In this document: positions 7,642 to 14,744 of the stretch, piece after piece | Layout: every line of letters starts with the position of its first letter | Numbering within the stretch: the first letter of the stretch is position 1 | NCBI GenBank assembly: GCA_021808985.1 | Contig: JAKBAQ010000024.1 | Span: 1 to 18,817 of the forward strand | DNA from: Pseudomonadota bacterium | GTDB lineage: Bacteria; Pseudomonadota; Alphaproteobacteria; Acetobacterales; Acetobacteraceae | Direction of reading: 5' to 3' | Length of the DNA stretch: 18,817 nucleotides | Notes under the pieces: model-generated | Told to the model about the DNA's origin: nothing | Database searches by the model: none | Seen by the model: the letters and a program-made list of their open reading frames with translations, nothing else | Made by a program: the position numbers and the translations under genes

Positions 7642-9228
7642 TCAAGCCTGAAAGTAATTTTTGAGGGGAATGCCCAGGTCCGTCATCATCGCTATAGCCG
7701 ATGCGCGCCCGCCGCCGGTGACGCCGCCGCCAGGATGGGTGGTGGGGCCGGCGAGATACAGCCCGGCCACGCCGGGCACACGGTACTGACCCAGCTCGGG
7801 CGTGGGGCGGTAGCTGAAAAACTGGTTGAGGAACGTGCCGACGCCGAAAATATCGCCATATTTGAAGACCGGGTTGTGCTCATACATGTCCTGCGGGGTT
7901 TCACAGTATCCGGCGATGATGTTGCCGGCCATGTTGGGGGCGTAGCGGGTGTAGCCGTCGATGAAGCGCTGCATCGTCTCGGCCTTGATATGAGCCCAGC
8001 CGGCATTGCCGCCCTCGGCCAGCTGCAGGGGGGCGAATTTGTAGAGATACAGAGAGGCGTTGCCGGCTTGCGGCACCTGGGTGGGGTCGACACGGCTGAT
8101 GCAGGCGACGTCATAATTATTGTAATCGGGGATGCGGCCGTAGCGCAGCTCATCGAAGGAGCGGCGGAAATTCTCCATGCCCATCGGCACGCATTCCACC
8201 ATCATCGCGTTGTTCACCTCGGCGCCGCCGAGATAGTTGGGCGGCTCCCTGAGGGCCAGATGCGTGTTGAAGGCGCCGAAATTGCTGAGCTTGACGTGGG
8301 CGGCCTGCTTGGCGGTGAATTTGTCCACGCCTTCGACCATGGCGCCCAGATCGTGCGGGTGGATGCTGCCGACCACGCCCTTGCGCGCCAGGATCTCCTC
8401 GCCGCCCTTGAGGCGCACGCCGGTGACGCGCCCGCCGCGGCTGAGGATTTTCTCGACCATCGCGCCGCGCCGTATCCGCCCGCCGTGATGCGCGAGGCAG
8501 CGGCCGAGGCTGTTTGACAGATTGCCGGAGCCGCCCTTGATGTGAAACGGCTTCACGCTGTGGATGAGCCCGGTGAGCAGGAAGGGCACGACCCCGGTGC
8601 CGCTTTGCTCGGGCGAGATCATCAGCTCCGCGACATAGTGCATGTAGTGCAGCTTCACCTGCTCATGCTCGAAGAAACTGTCGATCACGTTATAGGCGCT
8701 GTCCATCAGCTGGCTGAGCACGAAGCGGCCCTCGCGGCTTTGGTCGAGCATCATGAACAGCGAGCCCAGGGGGGTTGGCGGGGCGAACAGGCCTTGCGAG
8801 AGCAGGGGCAGCAGCTTGGCGGCGATGCGCGCGAAGCGGCGGTAGGCGTCGGCGTCGCGCTCCGAGAATTTGGCGATTGACTGGCAGACTTTGTCCACGT
8901 CCAGCCATTGGGTGATGAAGCTGCCATCCTCGAACTGGGTGGCGTACATCGTGTCGCGCTCGACGATTTCCAGGCCGAATTTGGCGAACAGGCCAAGCTC
9001 GTCGCGGGTGATGACGGGGTTGGCGGCCATCAGCACGATGCCCTGCGCGTGGGGGTTGGAGATGAAGCCGGGGGCGCCGGGGATTTCCCTGGAGATGACG
9101 CCGCCGCCGATCATCTCGTTTTTTTCCAGGACTAGAACGTCCAGCCCGGCCTTGGCGAGATAGGCGGCGGTGATGAGGGTGTTGTGTCCGGCGCCGCAGA
9201 CGATGATGTCAGCTGTTTCCTGGGTCAT
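7642..9228 (-). CDS. FAD-dependent oxidoreductase of the phytoene-desaturase superfamily (PYROXD2/CrtO-like)
   Basis: A 528-residue flavoprotein. The N-terminal Rossmann fold has GAGHNTL at residues 12-18 and the acidic Glu35 after VLVLEK that binds the FAD ribose. The C-terminal FAD motif (GLYLAGPTTHPGGGVTGGGR, 489-508) is typical of the carotenoid desaturase/ketolase superfamily, and the GAGHN start favours the PYROXD2/CrtO-like branch over classical CrtI. The substrate is unknown. No carotenoid biosynthesis gene lies nearby, so the common 'phytoene dehydrogenase' label should not be taken literally. AGGAG is five bases before the ATG. The gene is divergent from katG and is followed by the 86-residue gene. 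Confidence 0.88.
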   Translation of the reverse strand: MTQETADIIVCGAGHNTLITAAYLAKAGLDVLVLEKNEMIGGGVISREIPGAPGFISNPHAQGIVLMAANPVITRDELGLFAKFGLEIVERDTMYATQFEDGSFITQWLDVDKVCQSIAKFSERDADAYRRFARIAAKLLPLLSQGLFAPPTPLGSLFMMLDQSREGRFVLSQLMDSAYNVIDSFFEHEQVKLHYMHYVAELMISPEQSGTGVVPFLLTGLIHSVKPFHIKGGSGNLSNSLGRCLAHHGGRIRRGAMVEKILSRGGRVTGVRLKGGEEILARKGVVGSIHPHDLGAMVEGVDKFTAKQAAHVKLSNFGAFNTHLALREPPNYLGGAEVNNAMMVECVPMGMENFRRSFDELRYGRIPDYNNYDVACISRVDPTQVPQAGNASLYLYKFAPLQLAEGGNAGWAHIKAETMQRFIDGYTRYAPNMAGNIIAGYCETPQDMYEHNPVFKYGDIFGVGTFLNQFFSYRPTPELGQYRVPGVAGLYLAGPTTHPGGGVTGGGRASAIAMMTDLGIPLKNYFQA

Positions 9229-9261
9229 GCCTGCTCCTCGTGGCTTCGCCTGATGCGAATG

Positions 9262-9310
9262 TTTCTCAATGTATTATAGTCAATTATATAGTTCGCTTGT
9301 ATATTAAATG
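9262..9310. promoter_or_regulatory. AT-rich tract between the FAD oxidoreductase gene and katG, likely divergent promoter region
   Basis: A strongly AT-rich block stands out in GC-rich surroundings. It holds several -10-like hexamers on both strands and a direct repeat ATTATA-GTCA-ATTATA (9273-9288; TATAAT-TGAC-TATAAT on the minus strand) with a ten-base period. I find no convincing -35 partner. ATAG-N7-TATA at 9276-9290 is only a partial match to an OxyR half-site. The rest of the gap (9311-9478) is GC-rich katG leader, with a loose inverted repeat CCCAGCT (9376-9382)/AGCTGGG (9409-9415). Confidence 0.4.
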
Positions 9311-9478
9311 CCCGGTGGCGTCAACGCTTTGGCGGGCGGGCCGGGATGGAACGCTTGAAAATGCGCCTGGCCGGCCCCAGCTGATTTTGGCCGTGACGCA
9401 TGGGCTTGAGCTGGGCCGCGGGTGACGGCGCGTGGGAGTTGTACGCGAACAAAGGTGCGAAACCTGAACGGAGAGAAC

Positions 9479-11674
9479 ATGGACAGCCATGACCAGTGCC
9501 CTGTGATCGGCGGGGCTTCCAGGCGGATGAGGGTTGGCGCCGGGTCAAACCAGGATTGGTGGCCGGAGCAGCTGAAACTGAGTGTGTTGCACCAGCATGC
9601 GGCGAGGTCTGGCCCGATGGGGGAGGCGTTCAATTATGCCGAGGCGTTCAAGACGCTGGATTTGCAGGCGGTTGTTGCGGATTTGCATGGCTTGATGACG
9701 GACTCGCAGGATTGGTGGCCGGCTGATTTTGGCCATTATGGGCCGCTCTTCGTGCGCATGGCGTGGCACAGCGCGGGGACGTATCGTATCAGCGATGGGC
9801 GCGGCGGGGCGGGGGCGGGCGCGCAGCGGTTCGCGCCGCTGAACAGCTGGCCGGATAATGTGAATTTGGACAAGGCGCGGCGGCTGCTATGGCCGGTTAA
9901 ACGGAAATATGGCCGCAAAATCTCCTGGGCGGACCTGATGATTCTGGCGGGGAACGTGGCGCTGGAGTCGATGGGGTTCAAGACGTTCGGCTTTGCCGGC
10001 GGGCGTGTGGATATCTGGGAGCCTGAGGAGGATGTTTACTGGGGCCCGGAGACCGCCTGGCTGGATGACAAGCGCCATGGCGGGGGGCGGACGCTCGAAA
10101 ATCCGCTGGCGGCGGTGCAGATGGGGCTGATTTATGTGAATCCGGAAGGGCCGGACGGCAAGCCGGACCCGCTGGCCGCGGCGCGGGATATTCGCGAGAC
10201 CTTTGCGCGCATGGCGATGGATGATGAGGAGACGGTGGCGCTCATTGCCGGTGGCCACACATTCGGCAAGACGCATGGCGCGGGCGATGCGGCGCTGGTG
10301 GGGCCGGCGCCGGAGGGGGCGGGTATTGAGGAGCAGGGGTTTGGCTGGAAGAGCCGCTTTGGCACTGGCAAGGGCGCTGATGCGATTTCCAGCGGCCTGG
10401 AGGTGACATGGACCACCACGCCCACGCAATGGAGCGGCAATTTTTTTGAGAATCTGTTTGGCTATGAATGGGAACTGACCAGGAGCCCGGCCGGGGCGCA
10501 GCAATGGCAGCCGAAAGACGGGGCGGGCGCGGGGACGATACCGGCGGCCCATGACGGGGCGAAGCGCCATGCGCCGGCCATGTTGACGACCGATCTGGCG
10601 CTGCGGTTTGACCCGGAATATAAGAAAATTTCCTGGCGCTTCCATGAAAATCCGGATGAATTCGCGGCCGCGTTCGCGCGGGCGTGGTTTAAGCTGACGC
10701 ATCGGGATATGGGGCCGGTGTCGCGTTATCTGGGACCGCTTGTTCCGGCCGAGGCGCAGCTGTGGCAGGACCCTATACCGGCGGTGGATCATGAATTGAT
10801 CGGCGCGGGGGATATTGAGGGCTTGAAGCGCAGGCTGCTTGGGGCTGGATTGTCCATAGCACAATTGGTTGCGACGGCTTGGGCCTCGGCGGCGACGTTT
10901 CGTGGCAGTGACAAGCGGGGTGGGGCGAATGGCGCGCGTATCCGCCTGGCGCCGCAAAAGGATTGGGAGGTTAACCAGCCGGCGGAGCTGGGGAAGGTTC
11001 TGGGGACGCTGGAGGCGATCCGCGAGGAATTCAACAGCGCGGCGGGGGGTGGAAAAAAGGTTTCGCTGGCTGATCTGATCGTTCTGGGGGGCTGCGTCGC
11101 CATTGAGGCGGCGGCGGCGAAGGCGGGCCTGGAGGTGAAGGTGCCTTTTGCGCCGGGGCGCATGGATGCCGCGCAGGAACAGACCGATGTGCATTCATTC
11201 GCGGTGTTGGAGCCGGTTGCGGATGGGTTTCGCAATTATATCCGCAAGGGAGATGAGGCGGGGGCGGCTGAGCGGTTGATCGACAAGGCACAGTTGCTGA
11301 CGCTGACGGCTCCGGAGATGACGGTTCTGATTGGCGGCATGCGTGTGCTGGGGGCGAATGTTGGGCAGGCAAAACACGGTGTTTTCACCGCGAGGCCGGG
11401 AGCATTGAGCAATGATTTTTTCGTGAATCTGTTGGATATGGCGACGGGCTGGCAGAAATCCGCCACGTTGGAAGGTGTGTTCGAGGGGCGGGACAAGGTG
11501 ACGGGGGAACTGAAGTGGACGGCGACCGTGGTCGACCTCGTGTTCGGCTCAAATGCGCAGTTGCGCGCGATTGCGGAGGTTTATGCGTGCGATGATGCGC
11601 GGAAGGCGTTTGTGGATGATTTTGTGGCGGCCTGGAGCAAGGTGATGAATGCTGACCGCTTCGACCTTGCCTGA
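9479..11674 (+). CDS. katG: Catalase-peroxidase
   Basis: Bifunctional haem enzyme that destroys hydrogen peroxide by catalase and peroxidase activities. From the chosen start it has 731 residues, the usual length, with the family's two-domain layout. The distal haem triad Arg93, Trp96 and His97 is in VRMAWHSAGTYR. The Met-Tyr-Trp adduct that gives catalase activity is complete: Trp96, Tyr219 (GLIYVNPEG) and Met245 (FARMAM). The proximal His260 is in GGHTFGKTHG, with its partner Trp311 in LEVTWTTTP. The frame stays open upstream to an ATG at 9422, but the ATG at 9479 has GGAG five bases before it and gives a normal N-terminus. The gene converges on the CtrA-like gene. A peroxide-responsive promoter would be expected, but no clear OxyR site is visible. 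Confidence 0.96.
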   Translation: MDSHDQCPVIGGASRRMRVGAGSNQDWWPEQLKLSVLHQHAARSGPMGEAFNYAEAFKTLDLQAVVADLHGLMTDSQDWWPADFGHYGPLFVRMAWHSAGTYRISDGRGGAGAGAQRFAPLNSWPDNVNLDKARRLLWPVKRKYGRKISWADLMILAGNVALESMGFKTFGFAGGRVDIWEPEEDVYWGPETAWLDDKRHGGGRTLENPLAAVQMGLIYVNPEGPDGKPDPLAAARDIRETFARMAMDDEETVALIAGGHTFGKTHGAGDAALVGPAPEGAGIEEQGFGWKSRFGTGKGADAISSGLEVTWTTTPTQWSGNFFENLFGYEWELTRSPAGAQQWQPKDGAGAGTIPAAHDGAKRHAPAMLTTDLALRFDPEYKKISWRFHENPDEFAAAFARAWFKLTHRDMGPVSRYLGPLVPAEAQLWQDPIPAVDHELIGAGDIEGLKRRLLGAGLSIAQLVATAWASAATFRGSDKRGGANGARIRLAPQKDWEVNQPAELGKVLGTLEAIREEFNSAAGGGKKVSLADLIVLGGCVAIEAAAAKAGLEVKVPFAPGRMDAAQEQTDVHSFAVLEPVADGFRNYIRKGDEAGAAERLIDKAQLLTLTAPEMTVLIGGMRVLGANVGQAKHGVFTARPGALSNDFFVNLLDMATGWQKSATLEGVFEGRDKVTGELKWTATVVDLVFGSNAQLRAIAEVYACDDARKAFVDDFVAAWSKVMNADRFDLA

Positions 11675-11682
11675 TTGAGGTT

Positions 11683-11708
11683 GAAATCAGTCAGCCGGGG
11701 CTGATTTC
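11683..11708. terminator. Hairpin between convergent katG and CtrA-like gene, possible bidirectional terminator
   Basis: Perfect eight-base arms GAAATCAG (11683-11690) and CTGATTTC (11701-11708), with an inner CAGCC/GGCTG that can pair as an alternative. The hairpin begins nine bases after the katG stop. The T-run is interrupted (TGCGTGTTTT), so termination strength is uncertain. It lies about 77 bases beyond the end of the CtrA-like gene on the other strand and could serve both. Confidence 0.55.
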
Positions 11709-11784
11709 TGCGTGTTTTGTCAGCTGCCTTGGATTGCGGGGAGGTTGAGTATCAAGCCTTTCAGGAGGTTTGTTGGATGAGGGT

Positions 11785-12531
11785 TCAGGCGATTGCGCGG
11801 GCGTGGGTGTCAGCCAGGGGGGAGAGTATGCGCGGGTTGCTGTCCGGCTGGGCGTCCTGGCGATGGTCGATGACCATGTAACCGCGGCCCCAATTGGTTT
11901 CGATGAAGTCCTCAACGCCCAGGGCCTGGAGTTTTTTGCGGATTTTGCAGATGAAGACATCGATGATTTTCGGGTTTGGCTCGTCCAGCCCGCCATAGAG
12001 ATGGTCCAGTATGGCTTCCTTGCTCAGCACCACGCCTTTGCGCAGGGCAAGGATTTCAGCGATTTGATATTCTTTTTTCGTCAGCGTGACCGGCCGGCCT
12101 TTCGCGTAGATTTTTTTCGCGTTCATGTTGATTTCGACTGAACCGATGCGCAGGGCGTTTTCCTGGAAGCCACGGCTGCGCCGGATCAGGTTTTGGACCT
12201 TCATGAAGATTTCCTCATGCGAGAGGGCGTCGACGATCAGGTCGTCCGCGCCGGCTTGCAGCACGCGCAGACGGGCTGTCTCATTCATGGTGCGGGCGAC
12301 CGCCACGATTGGCGCGCGCAGGCGGGCCAGGCGGAGTTTGCGCACGATATCAAGATCGCCCAGGCGTTCTTCCGACAGGCGGAGCAGAACCGCGTCATAA
12401 TCATAGAATTTTACCAGATCGAGAGCTTCCTCGGGGTCGTTCGTTTCATCAACGATGGCGAGGCGCGAGCGGAGAAAGGCGGTCAGTAAGTCTTTTTTGT
12501 TGGATGAAGTCTCAAAAGATAGGATTTTCAT
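11785..12531 (-). CDS. CtrA-family response regulator with a degenerate, phosphorylation-deficient receiver domain
   Basis: A 248-residue DNA-binding regulator. The C-terminal winged helix (about 127-221) is strongly CtrA-like: LTKKEYQIAEILALRKG (150-166), LDHLYGGLDEPNPKIIDVF (175-193), ICKIRKKL (194-201) and NWGRGYM (213-219). The N-terminal receiver keeps the CtrA segment YDYD (43-46) and GADD (94-97). At the exact position of the CtrA phospho-acceptor Asp51 it has Arg51 (AVLLRLSEER). The acidic pair is Thr8-Ser9, the conserved Ser/Thr near 79 is Ala, and the conserved Lys101 is Asp. It therefore cannot be phosphorylated in the usual way. About 27 residues follow the winged helix, ending ARAIA. 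The start is secure, with GGAGG five bases before the ATG. This is probably a paralogue and not the cell-cycle CtrA itself, so I leave the symbol blank. Confidence 0.9.
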   Translation of the reverse strand: MKILSFETSSNKKDLLTAFLRSRLAIVDETNDPEEALDLVKFYDYDAVLLRLSEERLGDLDIVRKLRLARLRAPIVAVARTMNETARLRVLQAGADDLIVDALSHEEIFMKVQNLIRRSRGFQENALRIGSVEINMNAKKIYAKGRPVTLTKKEYQIAEILALRKGVVLSKEAILDHLYGGLDEPNPKIIDVFICKIRKKLQALGVEDFIETNWGRGYMVIDHRQDAQPDSNPRILSPLADTHARAIA

Positions 12532-12554
12532 TTAAACCTCCAGGCATTGAGGCA

Positions 12555-12583
12555 GGGATACAACCATAAGAAGTATTCGTCAA
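12555..12583 (-). promoter_or_regulatory. Possible promoter of the CtrA-like gene
   Basis: On the minus strand TTGACG (12583-12578), a 17-base spacer and TATCCC (12560-12555) lie just upstream of the GGAGG and ATG at 12531. The -10 matches only in its first three bases. TTAA occurs further upstream at 12593-12596, 12614-12617 and 12620-12623, but never with the 7-base spacing of a full CtrA box. Confidence 0.3.
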
Positions 12584-12779
12584 TAAATTTGTTTAACCTT
12601 CGCGTGAAACGTGTTAAAATTAAGAATTTATAAAGAAAACAAGCGCGCTTGGAGTCGCGCAGTGGGGCGCTGGTGTGGAGGGAGCGCCGGAAAATGGCGG
12701 ATAAGCGCCGGATTTGGAGAAAAGGCGGGGGCTGGGCCGGGTGTTTGCAACCGTTGGTTTTGGCGCGCCCGGATACGAA
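12584..12779. other. Intergenic stretch between the CtrA-like gene and the mscL terminator
   Basis: With the promoter and terminator at its ends, this gap of about 310 bases (12532-12841) holds no gene I can support. The part next to the regulator (12584-12640) is AT-rich, and the remainder is GC-rich without clear repeats. Plus-strand open frames here lack plausible starts and protein-like composition. Confidence 0.6.
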
Positions 12780-12805
12780 AACGGCGCCCTGGAGGGGGCG
12801 CCGTT
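12780..12805 (-). terminator. Rho-independent terminator of mscL
   Basis: A perfect ten-base stem AACGGCGCCC (12780-12789) and GGGCGCCGTT (12796-12805) with a 6-base loop. On the minus strand it is followed by TTTTCG. It lies 36 bases past the mscL stop. The plus-strand side has no T-run, so it is directional for mscL. Confidence 0.85.
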
Positions 12806-12841
12806 GGGGATTTGGGGTGAACCCCGTGAAGGGGAATTAAA

Positions 12842-13303
12842 TTATTTTGATTTTAGCAGGTCACGGATTTCACCGAGGAGGGATTCGGTTGGCGTGGGAG
12901 GGGGGGGAGCGGCGGGTGCCGGGGCGGGGGTTTTGTAGAGCTTGGAGATCAGCCGCACCATCCAGAAGATCGCGAAGGCGACGATGAGAAAATTGAAAAC
13001 GGCGTTGAGGAAGACGCCGTAGTTGATGGTGACGTCGCCGGCTTTTTGGGCCGCGGCGAGGGTGGTGGCGGGCGCGCCCTTGAGGATGATGAAGAGGTTG
13101 GAGAAATCGACCCCGCCGGTCGCCAGGCCGATGACGGGGGTGATGATGTCCTTCACCAGGCTGCCGACGATGCCGGTGAAGGCGGCGCCGATGACCACGC
13201 CGACGGCCAAGTCGACCACGTTGCCGCGCATGATGAAGGCTTTGAAATCATCGATCCAGCCTGGCTTGTTGAGGGGCAGTTTAGGTTTCAGCAGATCGGA
13301 CAT
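12842..13303 (-). CDS. mscL: Large-conductance mechanosensitive channel
   Basis: Homopentameric inner-membrane channel that opens under membrane tension and releases solutes during hypo-osmotic shock. It has 153 residues. The N-terminal helix is followed by the signature FIMRGNVVDLAVGVVIGAAF (23-42) and TM1 (about 29-50), with the pore-lining glycines and valines of the family. A periplasmic loop lies at about 51-96 and TM2 at about 97-117 (FLNAVFNFLIVAFAIFWMV). A cytoplasmic helix ends the protein (TESLLGEIRDLLKSK). Two differences from E. coli MscL (136 residues) are about a dozen extra N-terminal residues and a proline/alanine linker at 125-139 before the terminal helix. GGAG lies seven bases before the ATG. 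A TATGAT -10-like hexamer at 13350-13345 (minus strand) could be its promoter, but the -35 is poor. Confidence 0.95.
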   Translation of the reverse strand: MSDLLKPKLPLNKPGWIDDFKAFIMRGNVVDLAVGVVIGAAFTGIVGSLVKDIITPVIGLATGGVDFSNLFIILKGAPATTLAAAQKAGDVTINYGVFLNAVFNFLIVAFAIFWMVRLISKLYKTPAPAPAAPPPPTPTESLLGEIRDLLKSK

Positions 13304-13459
13304 GCCATTTCTCCGTGCGGGTGGGGTGAATTGGGTGCGCGGGTATCATAAAAGAAGGGCCGGGGGGATACCAGATGTTTCGCTTGGGTGGCGATTGGGA
13401 AGGTTGTTGCCCGGCGCGGGGACGTTCTGGCACAAGAGGGGGATTGTTTGGAGGGCTGG

Positions 13460-13708
13460 ATGCGTAACCGGATCATTTCTTTGAGCTTGCTGCTGGTGCT
13501 GGCGGGATGTGGCTCGGGCACGGGGCGGCTGACCGGCACCACGGCCGGGGGTGCGGCGACAGGGGCTGCCATTGGCCTGATCGGCGGGCCGATTGGCGTG
13601 GTGGTGGGCGCGGGCATCGGCGCCGGGGTGGGGGCGATGAGCGCTAGCAACACCACGCCAAAGCAGGTTAATCTGGGCAACGCGCCCTGGGATAGAAGTG
13701 GGCAATAG
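13460..13708 (+). CDS. Small glycine-zipper lipoprotein
   Basis: An 82-residue predicted lipoprotein. The signal peptide has basic residues Arg2 and Arg4, a hydrophobic core (IISLSLLLVL) and the lipobox LAGC with Cys17 as the lipidated residue. The mature part is dominated by a glycine-zipper segment (about 27-60, e.g. GAAIGLIGGPIGVVVGAGIG), which in this class can insert into or associate with membranes. A short polar tail ends WDRSGQ. The frame is open further upstream, but the ATG at 13460 has GGAGG five bases before it and gives a textbook signal peptide. It stands alone, divergent from mscL. The function is unknown; such proteins are often placed in the outer envelope. Confidence 0.85.
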   Translation: MRNRIISLSLLLVLAGCGSGTGRLTGTTAGGAATGAAIGLIGGPIGVVVGAGIGAGVGAMSASNTTPKQVNLGNAPWDRSGQ

Positions 13709-13790
13709 CGCGCGCGGCGGCGGGGCGGACGGGGGGGCGCGGATGCGCCATGCTTCCCTCGCCGGATATATGTGCTAAACGCCGGGTCCC

Positions 13791-14744
13791 ATGCGTCAAT
13801 TCCTGGACTTTGAAAAACCTGTGGCCGAGCTCGAGAGCAAGATCGAGGAACTGCGGCGAATGACCCAGCCCGGCGAGATTAATATCGCCGATGAGGTGGC
13901 GCGGCTTTCCGCCAAGGCGGACAGCCAGCTCAAATCAATTTACGCGCGGCTGACGCCCTGGCAGAAAACCCAGGTGGCGCGCCATGCGGAGCGGCCGAAG
14001 GCGGCTTCGGTGATCGCCGCGCTGATCAGCGACTTCACGCCGCTGGCCGGGGACAGGGCGTTTGCCGACGATGCGGCGATTATTGGCGGCATGGGGCGGT
14101 TCCGCGACCAGGCGGTGATGGTGATCGGCACCGAAAAGGGTACGGATACGGAAAGCCGGATCAAGCATAATTTCGGCATGGCCAAGCCGGATGGCTACCG
14201 CAAGGCGCGCCGGCTGATGGAGCTGGCCGGGCGGTTCGACATGCCGATTCTCACCTTCGTCGACACATCGGGGGCGTTTCCCGGGATCGAGGCCGAGGCG
14301 CGGGGGCAGGCGGAGGCGATTGCGCGCGGGATTGAGGGCTGCCTGAGCGCCCCGGTGCCGCTGGTGGCGACGATTATCGGCGAGGGCGGCTCGGGCGGGG
14401 CGATCGCGCTGGCGGCGGGGAATGCGGTGCTGATGTTCGAGCATGCCATTTATTCGGTGATTTCGCCGGAGGGGTGCGCTTCCATCCTGTGGCGCGACGC
14501 CGCGCAGGCGCCGGTGGCGGCGGAGGCCATGCGCATCACCGCGCAGGATTTGAAGAAGCTGGGCTTGATCGACGAGATTGTGCACGAACCGCTGGGCGGC
14601 GCGCACCGCGACCCGGCGGCGGCGCTGACGGCGCTGGGCGATGCCATTGCCCAGCAGCTGGCCCCGCTGAAAGGGCTGACGCCCGAGACGCTGAAGGCGC
14701 GCCGCCGCGATAAATTTTTGGCGATGGGCAAGCTCGGGCTTTAA
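13791..14744 (+). CDS. accA: Acetyl-CoA carboxylase carboxyltransferase subunit alpha
   Basis: Alpha half of the carboxyltransferase that moves the carboxyl group from biotin to acetyl-CoA, making malonyl-CoA for fatty acid synthesis. It works with AccD, which is not in this window. It has 317 residues, full length. The N-terminus MRQFLDFEKPVAELESKIEE is the family form. The crotonase-like core shows GRFDMPILTFVDTSGAFPG, then the oxyanion-hole region IIGEGGSGGAIALAAG and VISPEGCASILWRD. There is no Shine-Dalgarno sequence before the ATG. A TATATG hexamer at 13767-13772 would give a leader of only about a dozen bases, so initiation may be leaderless-like. The TAA stop interlocks with that of the opposing gene. 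Confidence 0.96.
   Translation: MRQFLDFEKPVAELESKIEELRRMTQPGEINIADEVARLSAKADSQLKSIYARLTPWQKTQVARHAERPKAASVIAALISDFTPLAGDRAFADDAAIIGGMGRFRDQAVMVIGTEKGTDTESRIKHNFGMAKPDGYRKARRLMELAGRFDMPILTFVDTSGAFPGIEAEARGQAEAIARGIEGCLSAPVPLVATIIGEGGSGGAIALAAGNAVLMFEHAIYSVISPEGCASILWRDAAQAPVAAEAMRITAQDLKKLGLIDEIVHEPLGGAHRDPAAALTALGDAIAQQLAPLKGLTPETLKARRRDKFLAMGKLGL

Noticed and set aside
7633..8517. 294-codon plus-strand frame opposite the FAD oxidoreductase
   Set aside because: Mirror of the flavoenzyme's codon pattern; the minus-strand gene has clear FAD motifs at both ends.
9422..9478. Upstream in-frame ATG giving katG 19 extra residues
   Set aside because: No ribosome site at 9422, whereas the ATG at 9479 has GGAG at good spacing and gives the normal N-terminus.
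9887..11194. 435-codon minus-strand frame inside katG
   Set aside because: Arginine/proline-rich shadow of katG with no domain signature.
12611..12938. Several short plus-strand frames between the CtrA-like gene and mscL
   Set aside because: No ribosome sites, unnatural composition, and they run into the mscL terminator and coding region.
13425..13460. TGGCAC before the lipoprotein gene, resembling a sigma-54 -24 element
   Set aside because: The -12 GC is missing at the required ten-base distance.
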